NCBI GenBank assembly: GCA_009785605.1
Contig: WQVY01000017.1
Coordinates: 1 to 41,336, forward strand
DNA length: 41,336 nucleotides
Source of the DNA: Defluviitaleaceae bacterium
GTDB lineage: Bacteria > Bacillota > Clostridia > Lachnospirales > WQUN01
Reading direction: 5' to 3'
Shown here: piece by piece, positions 39,214 through 41,336 of the stretch
How the letters are laid out: the number at the start of each line of letters is the position of its first letter
Position numbering within the stretch: position 1 is the first letter of the stretch
Translations under genes and position numbers: made by a program
Notes under the pieces: model-generated
Seen by the model: only the letters and a program-made list of their open reading frames with translations
Told to the model about the DNA's origin: nothing
The model's database searches: none

Positions 39214-40617
39214 ATGTCAATGTCTACAAGCAACGCAAATCAAGAAAGCACAACAGACCCAAATGATGTAACCCCACAGCAATCCAGTGAAAGCATAGCC
39301 AAGACCCCAACATGGCGGCACCTATTAAAATTTGCTTTCCCAACAATATTGTCCATGATAATCATGAGCACTTTTGGGATAGTTGATGGCATATTTGTAT
39401 CCAGGTTAATTGACCCTATAGCCCTGGCACCGGTAAGCGTTGTGTTCCCGTTTCTTTCTTTTGCAATGGCAATAGGTCTTATGCTGGGCGTGGGCGGCAA
39501 CGCCATGATAGCAAAAAAGATAGGCGAAGGCCGCGTAAAAGAAAGCCAGCAAAACTTTAGCCTTATCACGCTAGTAGCGCTACTTGTAGCAATAGCTATG
39601 ATGGCAGTAGGGTTACTTTTCCCAAACGTTATACTAGATATATTGGGGATAGACGACTTTATACGGTATATGGCATTGGATTACTTGCAACCCTTATTAT
39701 GGTTTTTGCCTGTAATAATGCTTGGCATGGTGCTTCAACAATTTCTGATAACCGTTGGCAAGGCCCACTATGGCGCTGTTACTTCGTTGTTGGGTGGGCT
39801 TGTAAGCGCAGCGCTTAACTTTGTATTTATACGCGTGTTGGATATGGGGATACAAGGGGCCGCTATTGCTTCATGCATCGGCTATTCTATTACTACTATT
39901 GTAAGTGTTGGGTATTTTACATTCGCAAGGCGCGGCAACCTATACTTTGTTGTACCACGAGTTGATTTTAAAGCACTGGGCAGGACTTGCATAAATGGTG
40001 CGTCTGAAATGGTGACGATGCTTGCCGGAAGTATTACTACTGTGTTTATGAACAATATCCTGCTAGACCTTGGAGGTGCAGAGGCACAGGCGGCGGCTGG
40101 TGTAATGTTTGCTGGTATGGGGATATTTTCGTCTTTGTTTTTTGGCTATGCATCTGGCGTTGCGCCTATAATTAGTTATAATTATGGCAAGGGTGACAGG
40201 GCTAACTTGAAGCGGTCGTATAGTAATAGCTTGCGGCTAATTGGGATACTTTCTGTTATTTCTGTGGCGCTTGCGCTTGTGTCTACTAATTTTATAATTG
40301 GCATATATGATATACCTGTGGGTACGCCTATGCATGATATGGCTGCTACCGGGTTTAAGTTTTTGGTTAGTGGGTTTATACTCATGGGCTTTAACTCATT
40401 TGCCTCTATGTTTTTTACAGCGCTTAATAATGGTATTGTATCTTCTATACTTTCGCTGTTTAGGACACTGATTTTTGTTTTTATTGCGTTTATGACTTTG
40501 CCGGCATTGTTTGGACTTACCGGTGCGTGGGCTGCGTGGCCAGCGGTAGAAGTTTTGGGAATTGGTATGACTGTGTTCTTTTTTAAGATTATGAAAAAGA
40601 AGTATGGATATGCGTAA
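39214..40617 (+). CDS. MATE family multidrug efflux transporter
   Basis: The 467-residue integral membrane protein has about 12 helices and belongs to the MATE family (DinF/NorM-like). It opens with a polar Ser/Thr/Gln tail of about 30 residues, then FAFPTILSMIIMSTFGIVDG, the usual first helix, LMLGVGGNAMIAKKIGEG in the loop after helix 2, and FGYASGVAPIISYNYGKGD at the start of the second half. MATE proteins expel cationic drugs using Na+ or H+. SD AAGGAGA. It is driven by a consensus promoter and followed, after a palindrome, by a MarR regulator. Confidence 0.93.
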   Translation: MSMSTSNANQESTTDPNDVTPQQSSESIAKTPTWRHLLKFAFPTILSMIIMSTFGIVDGIFVSRLIDPIALAPVSVVFPFLSFAMAIGLMLGVGGNAMIAKKIGEGRVKESQQNFSLITLVALLVAIAMMAVGLLFPNVILDILGIDDFIRYMALDYLQPLLWFLPVIMLGMVLQQFLITVGKAHYGAVTSLLGGLVSAALNFVFIRVLDMGIQGAAIASCIGYSITTIVSVGYFTFARRGNLYFVVPRVDFKALGRTCINGASEMVTMLAGSITTVFMNNILLDLGGAEAQAAAGVMFAGMGIFSSLFFGYASGVAPIISYNYGKGDRANLKRSYSNSLRLIGILSVISVALALVSTNFIIGIYDIPVGTPMHDMAATGFKFLVSGFILMGFNSFASMFFTALNNGIVSSILSLFRTLIFVFIAFMTLPALFGLTGAWAAWPAVEVLGIGMTVFFFKIMKKKYGYA

Positions 40618-40621
40618 TGTT

Positions 40622-40722
40622 ATACGAATCTCAGAAAATCACGTCGACAACCGAGTGGAAAATCGGCGGCTTTAAGCCGTTTTTCGCGATGTGTTGTCGA
40701 CGATGATTTTCGAGAATCGTAT
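40622..40722. repeat. 101-bp palindromic element between MATE and marR
   Basis: Left arm ATACGAATCTC-AGAAAATCA-CGTCGACAAC pairs almost fully with the right arm GTTGTCGACGATGATTTTCG then AGAATCGTAT. The centre holds a second perfect palindrome, CGGCTTTAAGCCG. It could act as a transcript hairpin or as a small mobile element of the same size class as the one at 28740. Confidence 0.65.
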
Positions 40723-40745
40723 TAAATGCCCGAAAGGAGCCTGTC

Positions 40746-41201
40746 ATGAGTAAAGCATTTTTGGACGATGCACGCGCCAAGTTTAAGGAAAGCAGCCATA
40801 GGATAGAGAGCCTGTTTAACTCATATGCCAAGTCAAAGGGCTTAAACTTTACATCTCTACTGATTTTGGAACTGCTTTATGACGAGAATGAGACTTATAC
40901 CCAAAAGGACTTATGCGAAAAACTCGCGCTCCCCAAACAGTTGGTTAACACAATTATTAAATCGTTTTGGGAGCAGGAATATGTGGAGCTAAAAGAAGCA
41001 AAGGACCGGCGAAATAAAAACATAATCCTTACAGACAAGGGAAAGAGTTATACCCAAGGCATTTTGCATTGTATGCAAGATGCGGAGGATAGGGCATGGG
41101 AGTGCTTTACGGACGATGAAGTGATCTCGTTTGTTAATTCATTGGAAAAATATGCGAAGTCATTTGAGCGTATTTTGAGGGATCATGTGAACATCAGGTA
41201 G
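40746..41201 (+). CDS. MarR family transcriptional regulator
   Basis: The 151-residue protein has the MarR winged helix: LNFTSLLILELLYDENETYT, the recognition region QKDLCEKLALPKQLVNTIIK, and the wing EAKDRRNKNIILTDKGK. The LTDKGK ending of the wing is the family mark. SD AAAGGAG. It probably represses the preceding MATE gene and possibly itself; no effector can be named. A terminator follows. Confidence 0.9.
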   Translation: MSKAFLDDARAKFKESSHRIESLFNSYAKSKGLNFTSLLILELLYDENETYTQKDLCEKLALPKQLVNTIIKSFWEQEYVELKEAKDRRNKNIILTDKGKSYTQGILHCMQDAEDRAWECFTDDEVISFVNSLEKYAKSFERILRDHVNIR

Positions 41202-41216
41202 GGTGTGTATAGCAAG

Positions 41217-41244
41217 AAGGGGCGCTGATTTTGCGCCCCTTTCG
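41217..41244. terminator. Bidirectional terminator after marR
   Basis: AAGGGGCGC and GCGCCCCTT form a 9-bp stem with a 7-base loop and a short T-run on either strand. It sits between marR and the convergent partial gene that ends at 41262. Confidence 0.8.
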
Positions 41245-41261
41245 TATTATCGTGATATTGT

Positions 41262-41336
41262 TTAATCTCTACCCTGCCAAACCCAAGTATCAGCAGAAGC
41301 AGTACCATCATAAGCATACCTACCCATAAGCTCAAC
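41262..41336 (-). CDS. 3' end of an unknown gene cut by the window edge
   Basis: The minus strand is open from the window edge to a TAA at 41264-41262. It encodes 24 residues ending VELMGRYAYDGTASADTWVW then QGRD. The composition (aromatic, small polar) looks coding, and the terminator at 41217 would serve it. The product cannot be identified from the tail. Confidence 0.45.
   Translation of the reverse strand, partial: VELMGRYAYDGTASADTWVWQGRD

Noticed and set aside
1-41336. Complete insertion sequences or transposase, integrase or Cas genes
   Set aside because: No frame with a recognisable transposase, recombinase or Cas motif was seen. Only short palindromic elements without genes are present.

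Overview
The window looks like chromosomal DNA of an endospore-forming member of the Clostridia (Bacillota). The evidence is a cotJA-cotJB-cotJC spore-coat operon, a T-box leader in front of ileS, the IreB-RuvX-DUF1292-RNase J block, DUF503, DUF445, a YtrE/BceA-type ABC exporter and the TIGR03915/TIGR03916 pair. Base composition is moderate by eye. Genes have Gram-positive Shine-Dalgarno (SD) sites, and several use GTG or TTG starts. ksgA probably starts at ATA. I cannot assign a genus.

Layout. 1-634: tRNA-Ala(GGC) with its terminator, then four decayed copies of a tRNA-Ala 5' half. 634-7132: uvrA and a DUF445 membrane protein on the minus strand, a three-unit 30-bp repeat, then ksgA and the cotJ operon on the plus strand. 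7133-10640: gene debris between two terminators, then an isolated two-gene cassette of a P-loop ATPase and a protein with six exact 42-residue TPR repeats. 10661-14080: a Cys-rich membrane-anchored protein, a tandem DUF4418 membrane protein, and an FtsX-type permease with its ATPase. 14103-17859: a minus-strand redox operon (old-yellow-enzyme family, SDR, FrdA-like flavoprotein). 17965-22070: ileS with an Ile T-box and a swapped signature motif, then a VapBC-type toxin-antitoxin pair. 22238-25027: a second FtsX-type ABC exporter behind helically phased GTCAC repeats. 25085-30096: trmD-rimM-SDR, DUF503, a Gfo/Idh dehydrogenase plus a TIM-barrel isomerase, and dtd. 30196-34715: a housekeeping operon (flavodoxin-like, mtaB, ireB, ruvX, DUF1292, rnj). 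34731-41336: small membrane protein, M23 peptidase and bactofilin, TIGR03915/TIGR03916, MATE exporter, MarR regulator, and the 3' end of one more minus-strand gene.

How the parts relate. Much of the window is core translation and RNA maintenance (tRNA-Ala, ksgA, ileS, trmD, rimM, dtd, mtaB, rnj) broken up by accessory cassettes. The items most worth following are the ATPase-TPR pair, which has the parts of a split NLR/STAND-like sensor; the DUF4418 exporter with its Cys-rich companion; the GIHH-type IleRS; the three-enzyme redox operon; a recurrent intergenic motif containing GGTTTTGATAC; and three palindromic MITE-like elements of about 90-100 bp.

Limits: all family assignments come from reading motifs by eye. 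No database search, alignment or folding program was run.
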